From Runella sp. (GTDB lineage Bacteria > Bacteroidota > Bacteroidia > Cytophagales > Spirosomataceae): a stretch of DNA of 53,260 bases. The first letter of the stretch is position 1. Each line of letters opens with the position of its first letter. The stretch spans positions 1 to 53,260 of the forward strand of contig JALQYJ010000172.1 of NCBI GenBank assembly GCA_023254175.1, in the 5' to 3' direction. The notes under the pieces are model-generated. The model worked only from the letters and a program-made list of their open reading frames with translations, did no database searches and was not told where the DNA came from. Positions 20,249-28,294 of this stretch are shown here, piece by piece. The position numbers were made by a program, and so were the translations under genes.

Positions 20249-21601
20249 ATGAACACTCCTCAAGAAATGTTTAATCGCCGCGAGTTTATTCAGAAATCTT
20301 CGTTGGCAACGGCAGGAATGCTCGCTTCTTCGGCTTTATTTGCCAATGCAACCCCTAGCGCCAAACGCAAAGTAGCGATGGTCGGAACAGGTCACCGTGG
20401 GACGAGCATGTGGGGTATACCTGTCGTGAAGGAATTTGGCGACGTCATCGAGTTTGTGGGCCTGTGCGACATCAACCCTGGCCGCGCCGAAACCGCCCGC
20501 AAAATGCTCAATGTCACCTGCCCACTCTATATCGACTTTGAGAAAATGATGGCCGAAACCAAGCCAGATATTCTCATTGTAACAACGGTCGATGCCACGC
20601 ACGATAAGTTTATTGTGAGAGGAATGGAACTGGGTGCGGACATCGTTACCGAAAAGCCCATGACCACCGACGAAGCTAAGTGTCAGGCCATTTTGGACGC
20701 CGAAAAACGTACGGGTAAAAAAGTAACGGTTACGTTCAACTACCGTTATTCACCGCACCGCCAAAAAATCTACGAACTCCTCCGCGAAGGAGCCATCGGG
20801 ACTGTCACCTCCGTTGATTTTCACTGGTACTTGGACGTTCGCCACGGGGCAGACTACTTTCGCCGTTGGCACCGCCTCAAAGAAAACAGCGGTTCGTTGT
20901 GGGTGCACAAAGCCAGTCACCATTTCGATTTGCTCAACTGGTGGTTGGAATCAGAACCTGAGACTGTTTTTGCCCAAGGTTCGTTGGAGCATTACGGTAA
21001 AAATGGGTCGTTTAGGGGTAATAACTGCCGCAGTTGTACCCACAAAAACGACTGTAAGTTTTACTGGGACGTAACAAAAGATAAACGCTTGGTGGATTTG
21101 TACGTCAACAACGAAAAACACGATGGCTACTTACGCGATGGTTGTGTTTTCAAGGAAGACATCAATATTTTTGATAAAATGGCGGCCACCATACATTATG
21201 CCAACGGCGTAAACGTAAGTTATTCACTGACCACTTACTCACCTTACGAAGGCTACCGCATTGCTTTCAATGGAACAAAAGGCCGTTTGGAGGCTTGGAT
21301 TAAGGAGTCGGGTAAAATGACAATAGAACCCTACGATGAATTGATGTTGTCGAAAAACTTTGGTGATGTCGAATACATCAAAATTCCTCAAGCTGAAGGA
21401 CACGGCGGCGGCGACGCACGTTTGCGGGATAAGATTTTCCGCAACCCGAATGCGCCCGATATTCATCGTCAATCGGCGGGAAGCCGCGACGGAGCCATGG
21501 CGATTTTGGTCGGAATTGGTGCTCGGAAAAGCATTCAAACGGGTCAACCCGTCAAAATTTCAGACCTTACCGACTTGAAACCCAAAGCCGTGAAGGCGTA
21601 A
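20249..21601 (+). CDS. Tat-exported Gfo/Idh/MocA oxidoreductase
   Basis: This 450-residue NAD(P)-dependent sugar oxidoreductase has a twin-arginine signal (NRREFIQKSS, residues 9-18), so it should be exported folded with its cofactor. The Rossmann part begins VAMVGTGHRGTSMW near residue 43, and the family EKPMT motif follows near 135. The C-terminal alpha/beta domain includes WVHKASHHFDLLNWW. A Cys cluster, CRSCTHKNDC, lies near residue 260 and could bind metal or form disulfides. It is cotranscribed with rhamnose mutarotase and ends at a hairpin with T tract. The substrate is probably a sugar or sugar acid; this is inferred. Confidence 0.88.
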   Translation: MNTPQEMFNRREFIQKSSLATAGMLASSALFANATPSAKRKVAMVGTGHRGTSMWGIPVVKEFGDVIEFVGLCDINPGRAETARKMLNVTCPLYIDFEKMMAETKPDILIVTTVDATHDKFIVRGMELGADIVTEKPMTTDEAKCQAILDAEKRTGKKVTVTFNYRYSPHRQKIYELLREGAIGTVTSVDFHWYLDVRHGADYFRRWHRLKENSGSLWVHKASHHFDLLNWWLESEPETVFAQGSLEHYGKNGSFRGNNCRSCTHKNDCKFYWDVTKDKRLVDLYVNNEKHDGYLRDGCVFKEDINIFDKMAATIHYANGVNVSYSLTTYSPYEGYRIAFNGTKGRLEAWIKESGKMTIEPYDELMLSKNFGDVEYIKIPQAEGHGGGDARLRDKIFRNPNAPDIHRQSAGSRDGAMAILVGIGARKSIQTGQPVKISDLTDLKPKAVKA

Positions 21602-21665
21602 GCTTAGAGCTTGAGGTTTCAAGTTTGGGGTTTGCCATTTCTTGGTTTTAAGCCAGTAAACGTTA

Positions 21666-21692
21666 GTCGGGTTACTTACAACCCGACATTTT
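21666..21692 (+). terminator. Terminator after the Gfo/Idh gene
   Basis: GTCGGGTT (21666-21673) pairs with AACCCGAC (21680-21687), followed by ATTTTTATT. The core is a CTTA-loop variant of the recurring GGGTTG/CAACCC hairpin. Confidence 0.8.
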
Positions 21693-21750
21693 TATTATAA
21701 TACCAAAGCTTATTCAATTTTCACACTCGAAACCTTAAACCCAAAACACC

Positions 21751-22509
21751 TTACTTCCCATTCAACTCCCAGTCATAGTCCATGTAAGAAACGGGCGTAC
21801 TGTTGTCTATTTTTACCGTCGAATATTTATTTACCCACTCCACTATCGGCATTTTTTTGGTAAAATCGCCACCGTACCACATCAAAATCTTCGATAATTC
21901 CGCTTTGTCTTTGCGGATGTTATTCTTAGACTTATCATTCATAAAATTTCTTCCTTGCTCGTCAAGTTGCTTATTGAGTTGGTCGGCTGTAAACGCCTCA
22001 TTGCGAAGCGGCGGGCACGATTTTGCCGCACACACCAACGCAAAGTGAATACGAGGTTCGTCAAATTTTTTACGAATGATACCGTGTTCAATGTCGTTCA
22101 GATTCATTTTTTTTCCGCCAATGACGATAAAATTGACCGTCCAAGCATCACTCACAAATGGGATTTTAATCTTAGAACCAATGTCTTTAATGGTAGAAAT
22201 CCCAGAGTAATGATCAAGGATAAGCTGAACCGTGAAGCCATTGTAGGCATTAATCCAGTACGCCAACTGCTCCTCCTTCGTCCATTTATTGTTAGGGGCA
22301 CTGGCACTGAGCATATCCAAGTACTTTTTTAGCTCGTCGTAGTCCTTTTTAAACGCTGTATAATTGACAAATCCTTTGTCATTTACGTGTTTTTTGAGAA
22401 GTTTGTCCCACGCCGAATGATCTACGGGAGCGGCCATTGAGGTTGGTGTAGCAGTACAACTACCAAATAGCCCCACGACAAAAAACAGAACAAGAGCGAA
22501 ACTGCGCAT
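21751..22509 (-). CDS. DUF547 lipoprotein
   Basis: This 252-residue protein has a signal peptide with a likely lipobox (LFGSC, Cys18). The DUF547 domain fills the rest, with KEEQLAYWINAYNGFTVQLIL, GKKMNLNDIEHGIIRKKF and HFALVCAAKSCPPLRNEAFTA as its three recognisable blocks. The family is widespread and uncharacterised; the conserved His and Cys residues have suggested an enzymatic role. The start at 22509 places the hydrophobic signal at the very N-terminus. It is divergent from the SDR gene by 88 bases and convergent with the Gfo/Idh gene. Confidence 0.85.
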   Translation of the reverse strand: MRSFALVLFFVVGLFGSCTATPTSMAAPVDHSAWDKLLKKHVNDKGFVNYTAFKKDYDELKKYLDMLSASAPNNKWTKEEQLAYWINAYNGFTVQLILDHYSGISTIKDIGSKIKIPFVSDAWTVNFIVIGGKKMNLNDIEHGIIRKKFDEPRIHFALVCAAKSCPPLRNEAFTADQLNKQLDEQGRNFMNDKSKNNIRKDKAELSKILMWYGGDFTKKMPIVEWVNKYSTVKIDNSTPVSYMDYDWELNGK

Positions 22510-22597
22510 AATTTTCGATGGTTTTATCCTACAAACGTAAATCTTCAAAAAACGGTTTTTATTATCGTCCAAACGCGCTAACTATTTTTAGAATCAA

Positions 22598-23386
22598 ATG
22601 AATCTTGACTTAACCCACAAAACCGCCATTGTCTGCGGAAGTACGCAGGGAATTGGTCGTGCTTCGGCTGTTGAACTTGCACTTTTAGGTGCCAATGTCA
22701 CGCTCATGGCACGAAACGAAGCGTCATTACAAGAAACACTCTCCGCGCTTGACACAAGTCAAGGACAAACCCACCGATACCTTGTCGCCGATTTTGTCAG
22801 TAACACTTCAGTAAAAAACGCCATCGACGCCTATTTAGCCGAATTTCCCGAAGTACATATTTTGGTCAACAACACAGGTGGCCCGACGGGAGGCTCCATC
22901 ATTGATGCTGCCCCCGAGCAGTTTTTGACTACTTTTGAAATGCACCTCGTCAACAACCAACTTTTGGCACAGGCCGTTGTTCCCGCCATGAAAAAAGCAG
23001 GATTTGGCCGAATTATCAACATCATTTCAACTTCCGTGAAACAACCTATTGTGGGGTTGGGCGTATCTAATACGATTCGTTGGGCGGTGGCAAGTTGGGC
23101 CAAAACGCTTTCGCTCGAAATCGGTAAATTTGGTATTACCGTCAACAATGTTTTGCCAGGATTTACTAAAACGGGTCGTTTGGAGGCTGTCAATAAAATG
23201 CGGGCTGAAGCTACCGGTAAGACCGTTGAAGAAATAGCCACGCAGTTAGAATCTGAAATTCCAATTGGTCGTTTTGCCGAAGCCGAAGAAGTAGCTGCTG
23301 CGGTGGCATTTCTGTGCAGTCCTGCTGCTGCGTCTATCAATGGTATTAATTTGCCAGTAGATGGCGGAAAAACAGGCAGTCTCTAA
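22598..23386 (+). CDS. SDR-family oxidoreductase with atypical active site
   Basis: This 262-residue Rossmann-fold protein of the short-chain dehydrogenase/reductase superfamily has the cofactor loop GSTQGIGRAS (residues 14-23), NNTGG at 91-95 and the C-terminal FLCSPAAASINGINLPVDGG of FabG-like members. Where classical SDRs carry Tyr-x3-Lys it has Ser157-Asn-Thr-Ile-Arg161 (GVSNTIRWAVASW), so both catalytic residues differ. It belongs to a FabG-like subgroup annotated as 3-oxoacyl-ACP reductase, but the chemistry may not be ordinary carbonyl reduction. A nested palindrome follows the stop. Confidence 0.88.
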   Translation: MNLDLTHKTAIVCGSTQGIGRASAVELALLGANVTLMARNEASLQETLSALDTSQGQTHRYLVADFVSNTSVKNAIDAYLAEFPEVHILVNNTGGPTGGSIIDAAPEQFLTTFEMHLVNNQLLAQAVVPAMKKAGFGRIINIISTSVKQPIVGLGVSNTIRWAVASWAKTLSLEIGKFGITVNNVLPGFTKTGRLEAVNKMRAEATGKTVEEIATQLESEIPIGRFAEAEEVAAAVAFLCSPAAASINGINLPVDGGKTGSL

Positions 23387-23393
23387 GAATGAA

Positions 23394-23460
23394 TGTCGAG
23401 GTTAGAATGCAGAGTGTCGAATGTGCTCTTTATTCGACATTTTCCGCTCTACCCTCGACA
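23394..23460. repeat. Nested TCGA palindrome, copy 2
   Basis: Two nested stems lie right after the SDR stop. The outer stem is TGTCGAGG (23394-23401) with CCTCGACA (23453-23460). The inner stem is TGTCGAAT (23415-23422) with ATTCGACA (23432-23439). The inner core matches the palindrome at 12175-12206. Confidence 0.7.
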
Positions 23461-23500
23461 CTTTTTAGACAATGACACCAATATCTAATCTTTTATACTT

Positions 23501-23908
23501 ATGAAACTTTCTGTCGGCGACACTTACGAGTACGAATTCCGTTTTTCCCAAGAAGAAGTCATTGCGTTTGCTCAGCTTACGGGCGACGATAACCCTTTGC
23601 ACCTAGACCCCGATTACGCTGCTACAACGCCCTTCAAACGCCCGATTATCCACGGGATGCTAGGCGCTAGTGTTTTCACCAAAATCATTGGAACCCGTTT
23701 CCCTGGTTACGGTTCGATTTACGTAGGACAAACGTTCCAGTTTTTACGCCCTATGTTTGTCGATACCGACTACAAAGTGAAGTTTACTGTACAAAGCCTC
23801 AATCCTGAGAAACACACGGGGGAGATATTGGGGGAGGTTTTTGACGCAACCACGGGCAAAATCACAACCAAAGGCGTGGCTACGCTGATGCACAAAGAGA
23901 AGATATGA
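23501..23908 (+). CDS. MaoC-like (R)-specific enoyl-CoA hydratase
   Basis: This 135-residue hot-dog-fold protein should hydrate trans-2-enoyl-CoA to (R)-3-hydroxyacyl-CoA. The catalytic Asp and His sit in TGDDNPLHLDPDYA (about residues 27-40), and the following RPIIHGMLGASVFTKIIG is typical of the MaoC dehydratase domain. Its length fits single-domain PhaJ-type enzymes. Its stop overlaps the start of the Maf gene in ATGA, so the two are translationally coupled. It may feed fatty-acid metabolism; no PHA synthase is nearby. Confidence 0.88.
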   Translation: MKLSVGDTYEYEFRFSQEEVIAFAQLTGDDNPLHLDPDYAATTPFKRPIIHGMLGASVFTKIIGTRFPGYGSIYVGQTFQFLRPMFVDTDYKVKFTVQSLNPEKHTGEILGEVFDATTGKITTKGVATLMHKEKI

Positions 23909-24483
23909 TAAATTTATCTGCTCCCCTCATTCTTGCTTCCAACTCTCCACGCCGTCAGCAATTACTGCGGGAAATAGGGGTTGAATTTACGGTAGAAGTA
24001 CGCCCCACCGACGAGCTTTTTCCCGCAGATATGCCCGCTTCGGAAGTGGCGGGGTATTTGGCCCGACACAAAGCTGAACAATTTGCCCACGATTTAGGCG
24101 ACAAGCTTATTCTTTGTGCCGATACGGTCGTCGTCGTCGATGATACCATTCTGAACAAACCAGCCGATGCCGCCGAAGCACGCGACATGTTACAGTTATT
24201 GTCGGGACGGTCACATCAAGTAATTACAGGCGTTTGTTTGTTAAGTCTTCAGGGTTACCAAACCCTGAGCGATGTAGCCCATGTGACGTTCAAAACGCTC
24301 ACCAATAGTGAAATTGAGTACTACATCACCCATTATCGCCCATTCGACAAAGCGGGGGCATACGGCGTGCAAGAATGGATTGGCATGATAGGTATTCCTC
24401 GCATCGAAGGTTCATTTTATACCATCATGGGCTTACCACTCCACAGAGTTTACGAACTTTTGCAGCCTTTTACGGTATCATAA
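23905..24483 (+). CDS. maf: Maf-family nucleotide pyrophosphatase
   Basis: This 192-residue cytoplasmic protein of the Maf/YhdE/YceF family hydrolyses non-canonical or modified nucleoside triphosphates (dTTP/UTP/m7GTP class). The N-terminal LASNSPRRQQLLREIG is the family signature, and LILCADTVVVVDDTILNKP carries the catalytic Asp. DKAGAYGVQEWIGM and IEGSFYTIMGLPL close the site. The gene overlaps the MaoC gene by four bases. A large hairpin follows at 24506. Confidence 0.93.
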   Translation: MINLSAPLILASNSPRRQQLLREIGVEFTVEVRPTDELFPADMPASEVAGYLARHKAEQFAHDLGDKLILCADTVVVVDDTILNKPADAAEARDMLQLLSGRSHQVITGVCLLSLQGYQTLSDVAHVTFKTLTNSEIEYYITHYRPFDKAGAYGVQEWIGMIGIPRIEGSFYTIMGLPLHRVYELLQPFTVS

Positions 24484-24505
24484 CCACTCGTCAAAAAATT
24501 ATTTG

Positions 24506-24558
24506 AAAGCGAATTTTCAATGCTTAGTTTTATCGTACAGCACTGAAAATTCGCTTTT
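24506..24558 (+). terminator. Large hairpin after maf
   Basis: A perfect 14-bp stem (24506-24519 with 24544-24557) encloses a 24-base loop and ends in TTTT. It lies just past maf and just before a decayed gene. Confidence 0.65.
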
Positions 24559-24561
24559 GCC

Positions 24562-25165
24562 ATGAAACTCCACTTGCTTTATTGTTAGTAGCAGCCTCAT
24601 TAATGTCGGTCTACAGCACGTATTTTTACCAATGGAAACCCACTTCAGACGATATTTCCTGGATAGAAGGAAGAGAAATGACACGCGCCAAACAAAATGG
24701 CGTTGTTTTGGTCGCCTCTTACGAGTTTGAAGATGAATAAAACGTTGTTTTGGACGTCGAAGTCAAAAAGCGGCCTCAAACCTCGCTGCTAGTTGACCCC
24801 AACTATTTTTACTACATTCCTTTCGATACTAAAAACAATACCCTGCGCAATGCTATCAACGCTTCCCATACGGCTTTTTACTGCGCCCTCAATCCCGAGG
24901 GAAAAATCTAGCAAGCAACTTTTTTAGACATTCAATGAGAAAAACACCGTCTTGTCGCTTCTTCTATTCTCAATGGCGTGTTGTTGGTGGCAACGGTGGC
25001 TAGTGACATCAATTCGTCCCAACCGCCGCGATAAATCGTGGACACAACGCACTAACTAGCAAGATACCCACGTCGAAGCCTACAATTTTATTATTCACAA
25101 ACAGATTGCTGACGTAAATCTCCAACGAATCCACACGGAACAATTGCAGCACGAACAAAGAGGTA
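24562..25165 (+). pseudogene. Decayed gene for a secreted or anchored protein
   Basis: From ATG 24562 the frame shifts within about ten codons into a hydrophobic stretch (ALLLVAASLMSVYSTYF) and then SWIEGREMTRAKQNGVVLVAS. It goes on through stop codons at about 24738, 24909 and 24936, plus further ones after 25030, while keeping protein-like composition between them. The pattern (membrane or signal segment, then a soluble domain with VVLDVEVKKRPQTSLLVDP) suggests a once-exported protein worn down by point stops. I do not recognise the family. The region separates maf from the convergent glycosyltransferase; the 3' limit is approximate. Confidence 0.55.
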
Positions 25166-25218
25166 AAATGAGCAAGAGACAAGTTTGCAAAGGGCAGTGG
25201 GCAAATTGGCAATGGGAG

Positions 25219-26613
25219 TTAGTTTGTTTTCCAATCAATGCCTTTCAGAAATACTTCGTACGTAAAAACTCCGAAAACAAGAATGTATTCTAACCCTACC
25301 ACTCGGAGATTTTCTTGGTAAGGAGATGAAGCGTAGGCCACGTACGTCAAAGGCAACAATAACGACCAAACCACAGGATACCAACGCCTTGTAATCGCCC
25401 CCAACGCCACAAGCGTCGTAATATACCACGGGTGTACGGTCGTAGCTAAAAAAAAATATACGGTCAACGAAAGGAGCATTTTTTCGACGAGGCTTCGTTT
25501 TTGAAACGCTAACCAACTCACCGTTCCCAACGTAATCAACGACAGCACAGGCCCGAGCATCTGAATAAGATTATATCCAGTTATCCAATAGCCGACTTCA
25601 CGTAAGAGATAATAGACGCTAGCATTAAACTCAAACTTTTGAAAGTACAAATCAAGGCTCGTTCCGACGTTGGCTACAAGGCTTTTACTAAAAAAAGGAA
25701 GAAATAATCCGATAATAACGGTTCCTACAACGATACAGTAGATGATTCCTTTTTGCCAGCCTATTCGTCGTACCAGCAACGGTAAAAAAATCAGTGGAAG
25801 CAGTTTAACCGATGCCCCAAGCCCTAATGCAACAGCTGAGCGTGTAAAATAGAAATCCTTTGGCCAAGGGCGGTTAAGCCAACGAATGGCTAACAACACA
25901 AAAAACAGTGTCACGGCTTCGAAATGTAAGTTGCCCGTCAATTCAACAATCACCAACGGATTTAAGGCATAGGCCAAGCTATTGATTTTACGTTTTGCCG
26001 CTGGTCGCAACCCAAGGTTGTGAGGAGACGACAACAACCAACAGTTACCTACCTCAGCCATCAGAATAATGAAGCGCATCACAATCACCGAAAGTTGAAC
26101 ATTATTGCCTCCTGTCCAAGCCGCAACTCCGAAAAGCAACTGATTAAGAGGCGGATAGACTGTAAAATAATGCGGAGAGTTAAGCCCCTCGTACAAAGTT
26201 GTACTTAGATTGGCTGTCGAAAATATTGGTGTATTGACTACCTCTGACGGAAGATACAAATACGGATTAAAACCACCTACCAGCAACCTCCCATCCCAAA
26301 TAAAACGAAAAAAATCATCAGACAATACAGGCGTAGAAAACAGAAAAATAAGCCGAAAAAACACGGCGACTCCCATCCACCAACGCGTTTGACGCCTCGA
26401 CCACTTTTGAGTGACGACAAAACCATAACCTATAAAAAGGACTCCGTAAATCAACAACAGGCTTTTTGCCTGAGTTCGATCTAATTCATAACCCATCCAC
26501 CCATACCCTACACTACTGATTACGACAAACACCACCACCCCGCCCACAATTTGTAGAAAGTTTGGCGACAAAATCGGTGTTTTTAAGCGTTTTGGAGTCG
26601 AAGTAATAGGCAT
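25219..26613 (-). CDS. GT-C-type polyprenyl-linked glycosyltransferase (mannosyltransferase-like)
   Basis: This 464-residue integral membrane protein has about eleven or twelve hydrophobic segments. The first external loop carries LSDDFFRFIWDGRLLVGGFNPY, an acidic motif typical of GT-C enzymes that use lipid-linked sugars, and VHPWYITTLVALGA lies near the C-terminus as in bacterial mannosyltransferase-like proteins. It probably transfers a sugar from a polyprenyl phosphate to a cell-surface glycan; donor and acceptor are unknown. The start MPITSTPKRLK at 26613 is preferred because the upstream in-frame residues overlap the rpmH promoter region and lack support. It is divergent from rpmH. Confidence 0.75.
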   Translation of the reverse strand: MPITSTPKRLKTPILSPNFLQIVGGVVVFVVISSVGYGWMGYELDRTQAKSLLLIYGVLFIGYGFVVTQKWSRRQTRWWMGVAVFFRLIFLFSTPVLSDDFFRFIWDGRLLVGGFNPYLYLPSEVVNTPIFSTANLSTTLYEGLNSPHYFTVYPPLNQLLFGVAAWTGGNNVQLSVIVMRFIILMAEVGNCWLLSSPHNLGLRPAAKRKINSLAYALNPLVIVELTGNLHFEAVTLFFVLLAIRWLNRPWPKDFYFTRSAVALGLGASVKLLPLIFLPLLVRRIGWQKGIIYCIVVGTVIIGLFLPFFSKSLVANVGTSLDLYFQKFEFNASVYYLLREVGYWITGYNLIQMLGPVLSLITLGTVSWLAFQKRSLVEKMLLSLTVYFFLATTVHPWYITTLVALGAITRRWYPVVWSLLLPLTYVAYASSPYQENLRVVGLEYILVFGVFTYEVFLKGIDWKTN

Positions 26614-26669
26614 GGATTCGTAAATACTCAAAATCAAAAACAAAGGTCGGTTTTTTTCTTCAAAATTAG

Positions 26670-26701
26670 TTTGTAAACTTTTGAAAGTTTCCGTACCTTT
26701 G
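26670..26701 (+). promoter_or_regulatory. Promoter of rpmH
   Basis: TTTG (26670-26673) and TACCTTTG (26694-26701) are 20 bases apart, an exact fit to the Bacteroidota consensus TTTG-N19-21-TAnnTTTG. The predicted start of transcription is about 45 bases before the rpmH ATG. Confidence 0.8.
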
Positions 26702-26751
26702 CGGACTCGTTTTGAAATCAAGGATTTACAAGAAATAAAAGGCTTAGAGAA

Positions 26752-26910
26752 ATGAAACGTACATATCAACCATCAAACCGCAAAAGACGTAACAAGCACG
26801 GATTCCGTGAGCGTATGTCTTCTGCTAACGGTCGTAAAGTATTAGCAGCTCGTCGCAAAAAAGGTCGTTGGAAATTGACAGTTTCTGACGAAAAGCGTCA
26901 CAAGCAATAA
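26752..26910 (+). CDS. rpmH: 50S ribosomal protein L34
   Basis: This 52-residue, highly basic protein reads [19 protein letters not shown] at its start and continues with [19 protein letters not shown], the near-invariant L34 sequence. It is part of the large ribosomal subunit near the exit tunnel. It is followed 75 bases later by rnpA, the usual bacterial order, although dnaA is not present upstream. The promoter at 26670 matches the phylum consensus. Confidence 0.97.
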   Translation: MKRTYQPSNRKRRNKHGFRERMSSANGRKVLAARRKKGRWKLTVSDEKRHKQ

Positions 26911-26985
26911 GTCAATGGTTTAGAGTTTGAAGTTTAGAGTTGTCGCTTTCTGAGCCAATGCTTTAGCTTGATACTCGATGCTAAG

Positions 26986-27396
26986 ATGAAGCAAACTTTC
27001 CCAAAAACCGAACGCCTCTGTAGTCAAAAAACCATAGGGCGTTTGTTCGAAAAAGGTAGTACGGAAGTAAAAACGTCCTACCTTTTTCCATTTAAGGTAT
27101 TTTACTTATTCGACTCGGAGGCGCCTTCGAATCCTCTCCCCCAAGTTTTATTTTCGATTTCGAAACGCAATTTCAAGAAGGCCGTTGACCGAAACCTCCT
27201 TCGCCGTCGCTGCCGTGAAGCATATCGAAAAAACAAGCATTTATTCTTTTCCTCTCCTGAGCAGCGTCCGCCAAGCTACATTGCTTTTGTACTCATTGCC
27301 AAAGAAAAAATCGACTACGAAGTCATCGAACGTGGTTTGCAAAAGCTTATTGTTCGTCTTATTCAAGACACAACACCTCCGCCTCAAAACGCTTAA
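26986..27396 (+). CDS. rnpA: Ribonuclease P protein component
   Basis: This 136-residue basic protein binds the catalytic RNase P RNA and helps it remove 5' leaders from tRNA precursors. The family motif appears as KKAVDRNLLRRRCREAYRKN, and the N-terminal FPKTERLCSQKTIGRLFEKG is typical of Bacteroidota RnpA. The ATG at 26986 is preferred to an upstream TTG because it starts just before the conserved block. It follows rpmH and is probably cotranscribed with it; the spacer has two copies of GTTTAGAGTT. Confidence 0.92.
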   Translation: MKQTFPKTERLCSQKTIGRLFEKGSTEVKTSYLFPFKVFYLFDSEAPSNPLPQVLFSISKRNFKKAVDRNLLRRRCREAYRKNKHLFFSSPEQRPPSYIAFVLIAKEKIDYEVIERGLQKLIVRLIQDTTPPPQNA

Positions 27397-27512
27397 TTTA
27401 ACTAGCATACAGCTTTCATAGTCAAGCTTTTACCTGAGGGTAACAGTTTCTGGTCTTCGACTTTTGAGAAAGTGACTTCTACTGTTAAATTTATGTTAAT
27501 AATACGTTTTGA

Positions 27513-27531
27513 GTGTTAAAATTGTTAACAC
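27513..27531. promoter_or_regulatory. Palindrome upstream of the response regulator
   Basis: GTGTTAA (27513-27519) pairs with TTAACAC (27525-27531) around five bases, ending 37 bases before the start codon. It could be an operator, possibly for autoregulation. No promoter consensus is clear. Confidence 0.35.
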
Positions 27532-27568
27532 GACTCGTAATTTCGTCGCCATAATAAAAATCCATGCT

Positions 27569-28270
27569 ATGAGCGCTGCCAAATCGGCTCAAATCGCACA
27601 CAAAGTTTTAGTCGTCGACGACGACCCAGATATTGTTGAGCTACTTGAATACAATTTAGAAAAAGAAGGCTACGAAGTAGCTACTGCTTCCAACGGAAAA
27701 ATGGCTCTCGAAACAGCTCGTTCGTTTATTCCTGAGTTAGTTGTTCTTGACATTATGATGCCTCAATTGGACGGTATTGAAACTGCTCGCCAACTGCGAA
27801 ATATTCCCGAGTTTAAAAGTACGTATATTTTATTTTTGACAGCACGCTCTGAGGAATACTCAGAAGTCGCAGCGTTTGAAATTGGAGCCGATGACTACAT
27901 TACCAAGCCTATCAAGCCACGTGCCCTGATGAGCCGTATCAACGCCCTTTTTAGAAGAGAGGCTCAAAAAGCGGAACCAGAATCTCAAATTGAGATTGCG
28001 GGTTTGCACATCAACCGTAAAAATTATACGGTAACGAAAGAAGATAAAGCGGTCGTTTTGCCTAAAAAAGAATTTGAGCTATTATTTTTCTTGGCCAACC
28101 ACCCCAACAAGGTCTTCAACCGAGAAGAACTTCTTCAAAAAATTTGGGGAGCCGATATTTATGTTCTCGAACGCACCGTCGATGTACATATTCGTAAAGT
28201 ACGAGAAAAAGTCGGAGAAAATTATATCAAGACCCTCAAAGGCGTAGGGTACATGTTTACCGACGAATAG
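27569..28270 (+). CDS. OmpR/PhoB-type response regulator
   Basis: This 233-residue two-component regulator has an N-terminal receiver domain with Asp18/Asp19 (VVDDDPD), the phosphorylation site Asp61 (VVLDIMMPQLDG), Thr91 and Lys113 (ITKPIKP). The C-terminal winged-helix DNA-binding domain (about 133-233) carries LPKKEFELLFFLANHPNKVF and the recognition helix TVDVHIRKVREKVG. The start MSAAKSAQIAHKVLVVDDD at 27569 fits the domain. No sensor kinase gene is adjacent; upstream is rnpA and downstream is convergent nuoD, so the partner must be elsewhere. A palindrome lies upstream at 27513. Confidence 0.92.
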   Translation: MSAAKSAQIAHKVLVVDDDPDIVELLEYNLEKEGYEVATASNGKMALETARSFIPELVVLDIMMPQLDGIETARQLRNIPEFKSTYILFLTARSEEYSEVAAFEIGADDYITKPIKPRALMSRINALFRREAQKAEPESQIEIAGLHINRKNYTVTKEDKAVVLPKKEFELLFFLANHPNKVFNREELLQKIWGADIYVLERTVDVHIRKVREKVGENYIKTLKGVGYMFTDE

Positions 28271-28294
28271 GGAACTTTATTATCTATTATCTAT

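Noticed and set aside
26911-26941. Two copies of GTTTAGAGTT between rpmH and rnpA, considered as a CRISPR-like or regulatory repeat
   Set aside because: Only two short copies 14 bases apart in simple T/A/G-rich sequence; insufficient for any array.
28271-28294. TCTA-rich microsatellite-like stretch between the response regulator and nuoD
   Set aside because: Very short and irregular; no evidence of phase variation or termination.
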